Assembly (NCBI GenBank): GCA_021234155.1
Contig: JAJEKV010000013.1
Location: 19,806,446-19,870,445 of the forward strand
Direction: 5' to 3'
Source of the DNA: Isoetes taiwanensis
Taxonomy: Eukaryota; Streptophyta; Lycopodiopsida; Isoetales; Isoetaceae
Length of the DNA stretch: 64,000 bases
Positions 45,166 through 56,814 of this stretch are shown here, piece by piece (the first letter of the stretch is position 1; each line of letters begins with the position of its first letter). A program made the position numbers and the translations under genes. The notes under the pieces are model-generated. The model made no database searches and was not told where the DNA came from. It worked only from the letters and a program-made list of their open reading frames with translations.

Positions 45166-45613
45166 GAATATTCCTTTCAATGTAATAAGGAATATTTCTT
45201 GTAAGTATGGGTGCACTTAAACAAACTAAAGAATATTCCTTTGAAGGTAATAAAGGAATATTCTTGATACTAAACACTAAGGAATATTCCTTTCAATGCA
45301 AAAGGAATATTCCTTTCAATGTAATAAGGAATATTCCTTGTAACTATGGGTGCGGATTAAACAAACTAAACAATATTCCTTTGAAGGTAATAAGGAATAT
45401 TCTTGATAACTAGGCACTAAGGAATATTCCTTTCAATGCAAAAGGAATATTCCTTTCAAAAGGTAATAGGAATATTCCTTGTAACTATGGGTGCACTTAA
45501 ACAAACTAAAGAATATTCCTTTGAAGGTAATAAGGAATATTCTGATAACTAAGCTAAGGAATATTCCTTTCAATGCAATAAGGAATATTCCTTTCAAGTA
45601 ATAAGGAATATTC
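45166..45613. repeat. Three-unit 140-bp satellite built on the palindrome GGAATATTCC
   Basis: Three units of about 140 bases (anchor CTTGTAACTATGGGTGC at about 45197, 45338 and 45479) each carry about five palindromes spaced 20-65 bases apart. I count fifteen exact GAATATTC between 45166 and 45613, plus two near misses. GAATATTC fits both the P1BS motif GNATATNC, bound by PHR-type phosphate-starvation regulators, and the head-to-head pair nGAAnnTTCn of heat-shock elements. Whether any protein binds here is unknown. The single strand could also form a chain of small hairpins. Confidence 0.92.
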
Positions 45614-46245
45614 CTTGTTATCTCTATATTGTTGACTCACGCTTTACCAAACACAATATGCATAGGTACACAATATGCCTTAACATAATCCATTCATTTG
45701 GCATTTGTTGATTTGGCAATTGTTGATTTGGTAACATGTGGAACATTGAATGCATGTGGGATATTTGAGCCCATTACTAAAAAAAAGGGTGGACTAGGAT
45801 TACATCTTGGGCGGTTATGACCGCGGCGGCACATGGCGAAGATTACAAACCCGGTGAGCCATAACTTTTCAACATCTAATCTCTATCCACACTTATCAAT
45901 AAAGCGACAAAACCCTATTTATATATCGCCGCGATTTTTGTGATATATGCATGTGGGATATTGCTAACTTTGTGTTAGGGTTGTGCTAGCTGCATACCAA
46001 GCAATTGGTCTCATAATATGGTTCAACCTATACATTTTACATTTTGCAAAATATTGAGGTGGGTGGATCGGCTCAGGGTGTGAAATGGTATGCATGGATA
46101 CATCCCTTTCCTCTTACGCCTAATTCCCAAAACAAAATCGTATGCATGCAAACATCCCTTTTATTCCCAAAATTCTGCCTCCTGACTTCATTAAAGTCCA
46201 TTCAGTCCCCATCGTCTATTCCGCCATCTCCTTCACTCCTTCCCC

Positions 46246-46602
46246 ATGGCCAAGTTCAAGACCACCAAGTTCAAGACCATGGGGAACACCATCCCGACCA
46301 TTGTGCACTGCTCCTCCCCCGCCCGCGGTCCTCCTCTTCCTCAGGAGAATCCGTGTCTTCCTCGGGAGGCCACCCGGTTCTGGTCGGGAGAAGTTCACTC
46401 CACGAGAGGTGGAGAAGCTCATCATGGATCATCGGTAGGCACAACTTCGTTTGGGTGTCAGTGGGTGCATGAGGCTTACCTCGGCGAGGCGACTCCTCGA
46501 AATGAAGATATATGCCATGGAGGGCGACCTTCATATAAAGCTGAAGATGGCACGAAGATCAAGCCTTGTTTTTGTAATCCACGGTTTCAAATTTTTTGGT
46601 AA
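46246..46602 (+). CDS. Hypothetical reading frame, 118 codons
   Basis: Starts MAKFKTTKFKTMGNTIPTIV after a pyrimidine-rich stretch (CTCCTTCACTCCTTCCCC) that resembles a plant leader, in good ATGG context. The region is GC-rich, unlike its flanks. The frame stays open to TAA at about 46602, but the second half is also open in the other frames (for example PREVEKLIMDHR and SARRLLEMKIYAMEGDLHIK). So either an unspliced first exon or a broken gene. No family recognised. Confidence 0.3.
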   Translation: MAKFKTTKFKTMGNTIPTIVHCSSPARGPPLPQENPCLPREATRFWSGEVHSTRGGEAHHGSSVGTTSFGCQWVHEAYLGEATPRNEDICHGGRPSYKAEDGTKIKPCFCNPRFQIFW

Positions 46603-47129
46603 TAGTCCTTGTTGTGACTATTCTTTGTAAAACTTTTAATTAAATCGAGAACTTGTTTTGCAATAGTCCTTGTGACTCCATTTTTTGTAAAGCTTTTTCA
46701 TTTGTGAGAACTCCTCTTCTCTACAATTTGTTGTGACTTTTTTTTTGCTTTAACTGTTGTTCTCACGAGTTTTCCTTTGTTCTTTTAGTTAAGCTGAACT
46801 ATTTCTATCCTTTTACGTATAGATATAAGAAACATGTTTGGTACTTAGTTTGCAACTCAAGTTTTTGGTGCAACTCAAGTTAATGGCAGTTTTTTGTCAT
46901 TAATTATAAAATGCAAAGTACAATTCTTGAAATAGTATACCAAAACAAACATTAAAGCCAACAAAGGAATTTTTGCACACTAGGATCGCCAGCACATTTA
47001 TGGTAACGACCAATGGGAAAATATGTTGAGTATTTTTTCTTTAAATGCATCTTGAAGCATCTGAAGCATCGCCAAAAATTTCGGATGTTGGTCGAGAAAC
47101 CTCTTGAACAATACCATCTCTAAAAGCTG

Positions 47130-47640
47130 TTAGGGTGTGTATACCACACCAAACCATGCACCATACCATGCCCCACACTATCATATTCACGGGAGCGAGC
47201 ACATCCCACCACACACCACACCATTCCCCACCACACACCACACCATTCACCACACACCATACACCATAGACCATACACCAACTATCATATTCACGAGCAG
47301 GCACATCCCACCACACACCACACCATTCACCACACACCCCCCACACCCACACACACCACACCACACACCATAGACCATACACCAACTATCATATTCACGA
47401 GGAGCACATCCACCACACACCACACCATTCACCACACTCCCCCACCACACACCACACCATTCACCCACACCACACCATACACCAAATGGTGGAGTGGTGG
47501 AGAAGGTGGTGAGTGGGGTGAGTGGTGTGGTGGTGGTGGTAGTGGTGGTGGTGGTGGTGTGGTGTGGTGTGGTGGTGTGGTGGTGGTGTGGTGGGGTGAT
47601 GTGGTGTGTGTGAAGTGTGGTGTGGTGTTGTGTGGAATGG
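47130..47640. repeat. CA-rich/TG-rich giant imperfect inverted repeat with 104-bp tandem units
   Basis: From 47130 to about 47488 the plus strand is almost only ACCACACCATTC-type sequence. At 47488 it flips within a few bases to the complementary TGGTGGTGTGG type, up to about 47640. The left arm holds three units of 104 bases (starting ACTATCATATTCACG at 47177, 47281 and 47385). Long open frames on both strands here (up to 155 codons) are products of the low complexity, not genes. Confidence 0.92.
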
Positions 47641-47922
47641 GGTGTACAAAGGTCACAAAATATATCGGTCGAAACAATCAAGTAAGCTGTTTTGATTGAC
47701 CAAAAAGGGTACAAGGCTTCTTTAAATCCAGAAATCTTTTTTCTTCAAAAAAAAAAAAAAACTTTTACATAGTCATAAAAGTATACTATGGTAGTATACT
47801 ATTCAACATAGTGTCATTTACACATTCCTTATGATAGGAAATGTGAACACAAATGTGAACAAAAGATATATATAAAGCTGTTACATAGTTCATCTTGCAA
47901 AATCAGATACTCGGACTCATGA

Positions 47923-50900
47923 TCATTTCGAAATGGGAGGGGCTGGCATCAATCGTCGTTCTTTCGGATTGGCATCACAATGCATGACCAAAGCATCTAT
48001 TAGAAATTTCTCGTAAAGTGACATAGGCGTATTCATGATAGAACCATTTAGATGTAATTTGTGACATCCATAAATAAGGTTAGAAATATTTAAAGGAACA
48101 TGAGATCACGATTACACATACAAGGGAAGGCATACAACTTACTTCCATATCTCTACCCGAGGAGACAAGAGCTTCAACATATTTGTGCATAAATCCATCA
48201 CATACAACCCACATGATGTTAAATCGGGCTCTTTGTGGCACCTCTACTTCTTTGAATCCGATTAACATTATTTCTCTTCATGAAATCGGCGCCTCTAGAT
48301 ACTTGGCCGTCGATGTGGTTAACATTTGTGTTAATGCGACCTACATATCCGCGAAATTTAGCGGACCAGAATTAGCGAAGAAAAGCAAAGCAACAACTTA
48401 AAAGTATTACATACCCTTTGATTGCTTTCGTTAAATTAGCATAACTTTGTAAGAGGATTCAAAGGCGTGAATTCACAGTGCGGGTAGGATCTTGGAATCG
48501 GATGGTGCGGCGTAAAAAGCGGCCGGCACAAAATGGTCATTCTCAAGGATAGGTGCAAGGATATGATGGCATTTAGCTACCACAATCCCTTCATCCCTGA
48601 TTTCACTATTTCAATGACATTGGTGATCCTTGGTTGATTCACCCTTTCTTTTTGCTGCTGGTAGCTTCTCTAAACCTTATATAGTTGTAAGCGGGATAAA
48701 AAAGATTTTTGCTCTTCCACTCGAAGGCAATGTCTCATACAAGCACTGGATTAGATTAAGATTAACATTAGAGACAAAGGAATAGCAACAAATACATTTC
48801 GGTTACAACCCGGGGTTATTACACGCCATAAAAGATCCACTAAGCGGCTACTCATTTTTAGAGTTAGTTGCACATAAAATTACTATGTCGGATGCAACCA
48901 CTTTCATTTCAGCCGGACCGGTTCTTGAATGGCGTGAATGGCGTGAATTCCATAAGTTTATCCTTGTCATCATTTACGTTGTCGGATCAATGTTAGTGTC
49001 ATATTAACAATTGATCCATGACAAATAAAAAGCATAAATTGATACCTTCAATCTCTGCAGGAAGTATAAGTGAAGTGTTTCGCATAAATTGGTTTAGACC
49101 TGCAAAAGCAAACGGAAAAAATATAATAAACTCTTGAAGTATAAGTAAGTCAATGTAAGCTAGCAATTACCGTTTTTCGTGCGGATGTCCTAACTCACGG
49201 TTTGCACTCTCTTTTTTCAATTTGTTTTTGGCATCGGCTTTGACCATAAATTTAGTAGTTGCCTTGGCTGCAATCTCAAGGCTTCTTCAACATCATCTAG
49301 CTCCTTTGAATCGTCATGCAAGTCTCAGAAGACAAAGAAAGTGCTTCATTCTAATGTTTTTGAAAGCAAGACAAAAAGAAACACACGCTTAAAAGAACAA
49401 GCCTTTTCCTCAACGAACTTCAGCGGCGGCCGGAATTTGTTTTCAATGTGCGTCACCAACATCTTGGTAATTTTATCGTAAAACCGTCAGCGTAAGTTTC
49501 AAAATACAAAAAAAAATAGAAACCACGAAAGGAGAGAATTACTTTACGGGCTTTCAGCTGGTTGCTCAATAATAGCATTTCGGCTTCAGCAGGTGGGATC
49601 TCTTTTTGGAAAACAACCTCTGGCTGCAAAATATTGAACATTAGTGAACTCTAACTACACTTGGGATGCAATCTTAATGTAATGGGAATGTAATCACCTA
49701 CCTTCCACATACCCCTCTGTCTCCAAATCCTGATTGATTGCTTATGAGTTGTTGCAATTCTCAAAGGTGATGTAGATGTGGATGGACTTCCAACATCGAT
49801 AGCGGCGGACATCTTTTGTGCCGGGTTGACAATTGGGATGTCGAGAATGGTAAATGCAACCCCTTCCCAATAACATTCTTCTTTTCACCTACAACATGAA
49901 ATTTTGCTATATTGAACTTAAGCATAGTGCGCGAAACATGAATTGTTTAGTTTACTTGATTTTACTTCTTCCTTTCTTGATACTACCCATATGCGCATTG
50001 ACACAATTGGGTGTCAATAAAATGTAAACACTTGATTGAGAATCAAGGGGAGATGTAAGTAGATAGAAGCAAAATCGGGAAGAAAAAACAATCGGATGCA
50101 AATCAAAATAGAACAAATGTTAATTACATGCAAGTAGGTTTTCTACAGGGCAAACTTTTCTGGCGATAATGTAGCGACAAAATAGAAGTACATTAGTGTA
50201 CATAGCTATCACAATGTAAAGGAAAACCAAATACTAAATTCAAATGCATTTTGAGAACAAAATATTTTATCAATACACCCTATCAAATACATCATTGGCA
50301 TTGAATGTAAAGGAAAGTCAAATACCAAATTCATATGCATTTACGATCACATGTAAATGCAAAAATGCGATCAATACAATACACCCTATTAATATACCTG
50401 TAAAAGGAATTCGAGAAAAGCACTTCATGGCACATGTAAATGTAAAAATCTGAAGCAAATACATTTCCTCTTTACGGTAAAGACAAAACCACGCCAAATC
50501 AAATGTTAATCTGAGTTATGTACATGATGGAAACTAACTACATCTAAGTACCTCAAACTAATTATGTAATCAAAATAGAAATAGATGTACCTTGAGGAAG
50601 GGATTCCTAAAGCAGTGTCGGGGTCCTCGGACCATGAACAATCATGTACACATGTATTAAATTCGTTGAAACCACGAATACAAGACAAAATAGACAATAT
50701 GTATGACCACAAAGTGGAGATATTACCATGGTCGAGTCAAGGCAATCATTGCATTCTTTGCCAAGTATTGCTTATATGTGAGAATGAAGCGCTCCGAATC
50801 TTCTTTGCAGAGTATGGGGGCGGGGAGAACCCTATCGGGTCTGATCTTTCCAAATGCTTAGTCATCTCCTTTATTCTATTCTCCACGGTTGGAATTAACT

Positions 50901-51600
50901 TCCAAATCCTTGCTGATTTTTTTCAATGGCAGCTTCTAATTCTTACCAAATCAGCCTTTAAACAATCAATGGGAATCATTAGAGCATCTAAGTCAGCAAT
51001 ATAACTTGATTTCTCCTCCTCTAAATGGGATGCCAAAGCCATTTGCACATCGGTTAGCTTCCCGCTTGCTTTTAAACTGCCATAATCTTTGAGCTGCTCA
51101 CATATTTTTGCATCTTTACTGCACAAGTCTTGTCAAAAGCTCTTATCACTCTCATGCTTCCTTGAGTTCAATTTCCATTGTTTTCCTTTTCTCTTTTAAA
51201 GTTTTGTATTTCATCAAGCATGGAGGCGAGAATCTAATGCTCTTGTTTCCCTCCACCTTTTCATCATTTTTCAAGCTACTTTTGCCCCAATTCTACAGAG
51301 GCATACATTTAATAGCTTTAACATTGGAAGACTTTTTGTAGCTAGTACATGGTCGGATTCTTTTTGAGAGCCTTTTGAATGAAGACTTGCACTTGCTTTC
51401 ACCTCATCCCAATCAATGCTTACTCCTTTGTAATGAAGTGCATATGCTTTCGGGCAAAATACAATGGAATGTGATGATTTGCAATGTCCCTCCTACAAAA
51501 AGCGTGCTCATACGAAAAAAAATCTGCCATCCAACCCGGGCTTAATCACTGCCTCTTGATAACCCCTAACGGTGAGGGGCTTGGAACCCCAAACATCACA
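47923..51600 (-). pseudogene. Decayed multi-exon gene, family not recognised
   Basis: Coding-like islands on the minus strand in one order: near 51450 YALHYKGVSIDWDEVKAS; 51080-50930 QLKDYGSLKASGKLTDVQ then HLEEEKSSYIADLDALMI, a likely coiled coil; 49640-49540 LQPEVVFQKEIPPAEAEML; 48265-48143 MLIGFKEVEVPQRARFNIMW then YVEALVSSGRDME followed by a perfect donor GTAAGT; and 48066-47923 KLHLNGSIMNTPMSLYEKFL then HCDANPKERRLMPAPPISK and a stop. The last intron's acceptor AG is not visible, and some islands contain stops. Host gene or transposon protein cannot be told apart here. Confidence 0.42.
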
Positions 51601-51870
51601 CTATTTGCACTAGCCACGGAAACATGCTATCAAAATTGTTGCTCCTAAAAGCTGCACTTTGATGCTTACCTTGTCAAACTTCGAGGTGGCAAGACCTCCC
51701 GATCTGAAGAAGACCCACTCTTGAGTTTTTGGTGGCGGTTCTAGTGGGAGACCTTGGCATGGGCTTCTACGGGTTTTGTTCTTGAGGAGATTTCCTTGGA
51801 GATGTCTTTGTTCCAAGGCTGTTTTCGTCATGATCTCTTTCACGGTGCCAGTTCTCGAAAATGCAAGCTT

Positions 51871-52012
51871 TTGGCTATGGAGGTCGATCTTGGCTATGGA
51901 GGTTCGAATATGGATGTCAAGCTTTAGGCTATGGAGGTTGAATATGGATATCAAGCTTTTCGGCTATGGAGGTTGAATATGGATGTCAAGCTTTCGGCTA
52001 GGCTATGGAGGT
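51871..52012 (+). repeat. Minisatellite, five units of about 20-38 bp
   Basis: GGCTATGGAGGTT followed by GAATATGGATGTCAAGCTTT recurs at 51871, 51891, 51926, 51961 and 51999. It overlaps a minus-strand frame, which it does not explain. Confidence 0.88.
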
Positions 52013-52139
52013 TCGGCGGGGGAGGAAGGGTTGAGCATAATAATTTACGGGGAGGAGAGTTCAAAATTATTTGCCTATTAATGATTCATTCCAAGAATAA
52101 TAATTTAAGGGGGAGGGATTTCCTTACATTTTGAATTTG

Positions 52140-53340
52140 TAAATGTAAAATCGGGCACTTTTTGCCCACCCTTTCATGCTTCTACCCATTTACAAAGGCA
52201 AGTGCTGGATTTGGTGGAGAAGGCTCAAAGTTATCCTTGGCGGTAGAATGATTCAAGTAGCTAATCTTCGATCTTGCTCACTTGAAATCACATATTTATT
52301 TGGTTTTGGTTCTATTGGCTCCAGCTTCTAAGTTTCATGGGGAGATTTGTGTAACTTTGGGTAGTGCAAAAGATGTCCTTAAAATGTGAGACTTGATGTT
52401 TTCTATAATATGAGGTCCTAGTGATGTGTGCTAGCATTGCAAAGTAGATTATGGGGTATCAACCCTAAGAGTATGCATATGGATCAAGCAAAAATAAGGG
52501 GTCATATGGCCACAAAGGGTCAACTCTTGTAAATATGTAAGAAAATCTTAGTATTTATAAAGGAATGTAAAGAACATGAGATTCATACATTTGTTTATTT
52601 ATCCTTCAATCATATTTTTGGTGGTTTCCTAGCAACTAATTACCAACATGAAAAAGCAACATGATTGTATCTATGGCAAAACGTTTGTGAGCGTAATAAT
52701 GTTGAACATAAAAATGTTGTCCATGATCTTGCATCAAACTCAAATAAATTTGTCGGACTATCGATGGTTTTATATCTTTGGTGGGTATCATGATGAACCA
52801 TGAAATCATGGTCTTTGGAATGTAACCAAAAAACTTAGGTTTTCTTCTATGGTTTGAGCTCGACCAGAGTCGACTATCTATATTGATTTCTTCAAAATAT
52901 ACTATATGCATATCACACTTATCTTGTGAGCGACCTTGTCATGATTCGAAAATGGCATGGCATTGATACAAATTTTAACGTTTTGATTAAATGGTCATGC
53001 AAATCTGTGAATATGGCACATTAGTAAAAATTGGGATACCTAAATTGTAAAAGGCCCAAACCCGTGCTATTATCTGTTGTCTTAAAAGCTGCTTCTAAAT
53101 GACCTCGCGACACCCATCTAGTATCTGATTGCTATTATATAAATGATCGATGCCTATAAGGATTTTTCAAGCACAATAATATGGTTATATGACTCAAAAG
53201 TGGATGTAAAAATAAATTTTTGAGACACGAGACCATCAAAACAAATAAATATATTATAAGGGTTCGAATAGTTTTTGTGGTTGCGGCGTACATGAGTGGC
53301 TTCACCAGTATCGATTCTTGTATAAGAGGCCCTCTTTGCT
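52140..53340. other. No gene assigned
   Basis: AT-rich sequence, frames under 95 codons on both strands without motifs. Confidence 0.4.
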
Positions 53341-54060
53341 GCAAGTTCATACCCGGGGCGTCCACGGTAAAGCCTTAATGCATCACCCCTTTCCATGGGG
53401 TGGCCATTTTCGCAGGCCGTTATGGCATTTGGGCCCCATAGCCCAACCTAAACTAAAATACCTCCCGGTTATCGACCCACCGGTCGGTTCCTAGGCCCAA
53501 CACTGTCGACACCGACCGCGCCAATGAGCGCAGGCGGCACCATATTCTCCATAGCGAGCTTGATTTGGCGGGGAAAGCGAAGCTAAAGGGGCCCTTTCTA
53601 TCACAGCGGTGGCTCTACATGAAGAAAGAATCGCCCAGCCGGTGGCGGACAATTTTGCTATGAAATCGGTACTGCGCCAATCTTACCTCGGTTTTGGCTA
53701 TGGAATCGAACCCACAATTGAAGCATTTTCCAATTTTTTCTGCCTCGACAATGCGCCCTTCTCCTTTCATTCGATCCACGATTTGGTCGCCCGAAGGAAG
53801 AGCTTGATTCATTGCTACGTGGGTGGTTTGCGCGGCCCTTTTAAGCCCTTTCGGCGAGGGAAGTACTTTGAGCTTTGCTAGTGATAGTATTGGCCTTGGC
53901 CTTGAAGTATGGCTTCGGCCGGGCTGTTTTTCTTCCTCCGGAACATTGCACACATGTTGCAATCGGCCGGACGATCCCCTTTCCATTTCGCAATCGGGGA
54001 AATGATTTGTTGAGCATATGCAAAATCATGATACGAGCAGGAAACTCTATTTCTTAGGAA
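53341..54060. other. GC-rich island with overlapping frames
   Basis: Composition rises to about 50% GC. Plus (53609-53881) and minus (53986-53615, containing CFNCGFDS) frames overlap and neither is recognised. It may be a retroelement or gene remnant. Confidence 0.3.
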
Positions 54061-54599
54061 TCGGCAATAGAAGCTTCCTTCATTCTAATCCCTTGTCTCA
54101 AACTTTTCTATTTATACTCTTACGCCTTTATCCTTGATCTCTTGGGATTTGAATAACATGCGGTTGCGGGTTCTTCGAGCCTCTACATATTTGTGGAAAG
54201 CGAAGCGATTCTTGAATGCGAGCAATTCCATCGATTACGCGGTGTAGATTACACAAGTGATTGATTTTGCCTCATTCCAATTGATGCCTCGATCCTTTGC
54301 GATCAAATCGCTCGTTCTTATCTGTTCATACCCAAAATATGTCAAAAAATTTCCGCGAATTCGCCGGGCATTGAAATACGATCATGTGGGGCACATGCTT
54401 ATACCCAGCCGGAAGTTCTCGGAGAAAACTCAAAAACTCAACTCAAATATCTGGCGGTATTTTTTGTACCGGAAAAAGTTTGCAGCGTGTCGATAAGATG
54501 TAAAAGCACATAAGAATCGAATCTTAGTAAAAACATAATTATACAAGAAATTTAATCGTCCTACGGATTGCATGTTTGAGTTTTAGCATGTTCCTCGTG

Positions 54600-55265
54600 C
54601 AAGGTCTTGTCATGCCCTACATTCTAAAAGAATCTCTTGAGAACACTCTAAATTTATAGATTCTAAAAAGATTCTATAGCGTTCTCTTAAATTTAGTGAG
54701 CATTTCTCTAAATTTTTATAAGGTTCCCTCTAGATTCCATTAGATTTCCTAGATTCTCCCAAGATTTTGCCCTAGGTTCCCTTACATTACATGAAATTCA
54801 AAGGATTCTATAAAGATTCCTTAGATACTCTAGATTTCATCAACATTTTCTTAGATTCCCTTAGATTTTATGAAGATTCCTTTTCTAGCTGATTTTTAAA
54901 AGATTCCCTTAGGCTTGTCAATATTTTCCTAGATTCTCTTACATTTTATAAGATTTTCTTAGATTCTATTAGATTCTACACGGATTCCTTTACATTCTAG
55001 AACTTTTTTAGAACATTCTAAGACTTTTTGGAACATTCTAAGACTTTCAATATATTCTAGAACTTTAAGGAAGTATTTCCTAGATTCCCCTACATTCCTA
55101 GAACATTCTAAAACTTATTGGAACAATTTGGAACTTTTGGAAGAATTTTTTTAGATCCCCTCTAGATTCTCTTATGTTCTAAAACTTTCTAGAAGATTCT
55201 AGAACTTTCTAGAGCCTTCGAGAACATTCTAGAACTTTTCTTGAACTAGCTAGAATGTTTATAGT
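54600..55265. repeat. Degenerate simple repeat: AGATTCCCTTAG and GAACATTCTAG types
   Basis: About 660 bases of short, imperfect units. The first two thirds are variants of TTAGATTCCCTTAGATT; the last third changes to TTCTAGAACATTCTAAGACT. No unit is constant in length. It looks like an old, drifting minisatellite. Confidence 0.85.
55187..55234. promoter_or_regulatory. Ten-box heat-shock-element ladder
   Basis: Ten alternating TTC and GAA triplets stand in exact 5-base register: TTC 55187, GAA 55192, TTC 55197, GAA 55202, TTC 55207, GAG 55212 (the one mismatch), TTC 55217, GAA 55222, TTC 55227, GAA 55232. Three such boxes suffice for an HSF trimer site. No gene is recognised within 2 kb, and the ladder is the end of a degenerate simple repeat, so it may be accidental. 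Confidence 0.6.
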
Positions 55266-55499
55266 CTATTTTATCTTAATGGGGACATACCCTTAAGTAT
55301 AATTTGAAAAATAAATTATTCATGGAATTAATGCTTGGTTTGAGTGAATTGAGAATGAATTGGGGGGTCAATGGTTGGAGTTGAATCCCCTACAACATAA
55401 AAATTTTAAAGCCTTTTCCTAAAGGGATGAGCATTCAACTTGGGCGTAGGATCTTGGACTCGATCAGATTTGAGATCTCTGCGTGACAATAATTAAAGC

Positions 55500-55830
55500 A
55501 ACATGAGCCATAGGATCTAATACGTTATAATTCCCAAAGTCATGTGCACTTGGTAGGATATGTGCCAAGCCACGTGGTAGTAAGATCTCGGATCGGCGAT
55601 CAGGATCCAAGAACTGGGCCGTGTAGGATCGATTACATATAATTCCCCAAAGCCATGTGCAGAGTAGGATGTGTCCCCCAGCGTGAGCCATAGGATCTCG
55701 GACCAGGCGATCGGGGATCAAATCAACCTGGACCGTAGGATAGGCTTACATATAGTCTATATATACAAACTCCCAAGCCATCAGGGCATACGATCGTCCC
55801 AAAGCCACGTAAGCCATAGGATCTCGGATC
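55500..55830. repeat. Irregular tandem repeat around GAGCCATAGGATCTCGGA
   Basis: GAGCCATAGGATCT or AAGCCATAGGATCT occurs at 55506, 55686 and 55810, with a related GTAAGATCTCGGATCGG near 55580. CATATAATTCCC(C)AAAGCCATGTGC links units. Spacing varies from 70 to 120 bases. Confidence 0.75.
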
Positions 55831-55951
55831 ATTGGTAGGATTGGGGAGGACAAACATAGAACATATATATGTTATGATATGTGTAGATATTGAGCAGTGG
55901 TATTTTTGGTATTGACATTGCTCCTTGGCAATGGTTTCAGAGACATATGGG

Positions 55952-56020
55952 GTTTTTTTTTTTTTGTTGAAGGGCGTCGGACTTTATTCAATCAAGAGTC
56001 AAATACAAGTATAAATCACG
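55952..56020 (-). mobile_element. 69-bp retroposon tail with perfect 13-bp target duplication
   Basis: AGAGACATATGGG stands at 55939-55951 and again at 56021-56033. Between them, on the minus strand, is an AATAAA signal (55988-55983), 17 bases or so, and a run of A (T at 55953-55965). This is the extreme 3' end of a polyadenylated RNA, probably a LINE, inserted by target-primed reverse transcription. Confidence 0.92.
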
Positions 56021-56239
56021 AGAGACATATGGGTTGTTGAATAAAAGATATCAATATATGGGCTTATGTAGCAAGTGCTCTTCTCTCTTTAGAAGGTGGG
56101 TAATAAGAGATGTTGGAACTTTTGTTCAAGGTATTAAAAGAAGGCAAGAAGCTAGTAAGTTCATACCTGAATTGCTTACCTCCTCAAGTACTTTATCACC
56201 TTCAAAAAAATAGCACCACAGACTTTGCCTTCTCAATGA

Positions 56240-56700
56240 CAATCCATATGGAACCTTGTTTGGTCTAAATATAATCCTTCCAAAGGTAAATGTTCTACTT
56301 TGGCCGGGTGATTCATGCTCTTTGAGGAGTTAATAAATGGTTCATCGCTTTAAAAAGGGAGTAAGCCCACTTTTGCCCAATATTGTGGCTGATTGCATTG
56401 AAACATTAGAAACACTGTTTTATATTTGTGTCTTGGTGAGGTAGTCTTAGTCCACGGCTACATTCTCTTTTGGATATCTTTGGATGGTCGGCCACTTTCT
56501 TTGGGTATTTATCCAAATCGGTGGGGTACTTCTAAAAAGGATTGCATTTCACATAGCAAAGTCTTGGCTAATATGGAGTGTATGGGCGAAGGCGAAGAAA
56601 GGTCTTTTATGATAAGCATATTTCTTCTCGGAGTTGTGCTTCAAGAAATTCATAAGTTGTATAATTGCTTTCGGATCTCCAATTGACTGATAGTATTAAA
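56240..56700 (+). mobile_element. LINE 3' fragment with zinc-binding remnant
   Basis: SLVWSKYNPSKGK, then DCIETLETLFYICV in one frame, followed by LFWISLDGRPLSLGIYPNRW, follows the order of the LINE C-terminus (W....P.K.K, then the E..H.F..C motif with His replaced, then a Trp-rich end). Weak but consistent. Confidence 0.4.
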
Positions 56701-56814
56701 AAATTCAATATGGAGTGATCATCTAAAAGTGATTGATGCTTCGGGGATATTCTTACTTCTGGAAGTACTTTGTAATATTTTGAGTGAATAATATGAAGTA
56801 AACTCGTTCTTCAA

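Noticed and set aside
45166-45613. CRISPR-like spaced repeats
   Set aside because: Repeats are 8-12 bases, spacers are themselves repeated in the 140-bp unit, and the context is a plant nuclear genome.
47247-47714. Open frames up to 155 codons rich in His, Thr and Pro or Trp, Gly and Val
   Set aside because: They are translations of the CA/TG repeat; any frame of such DNA stays open.
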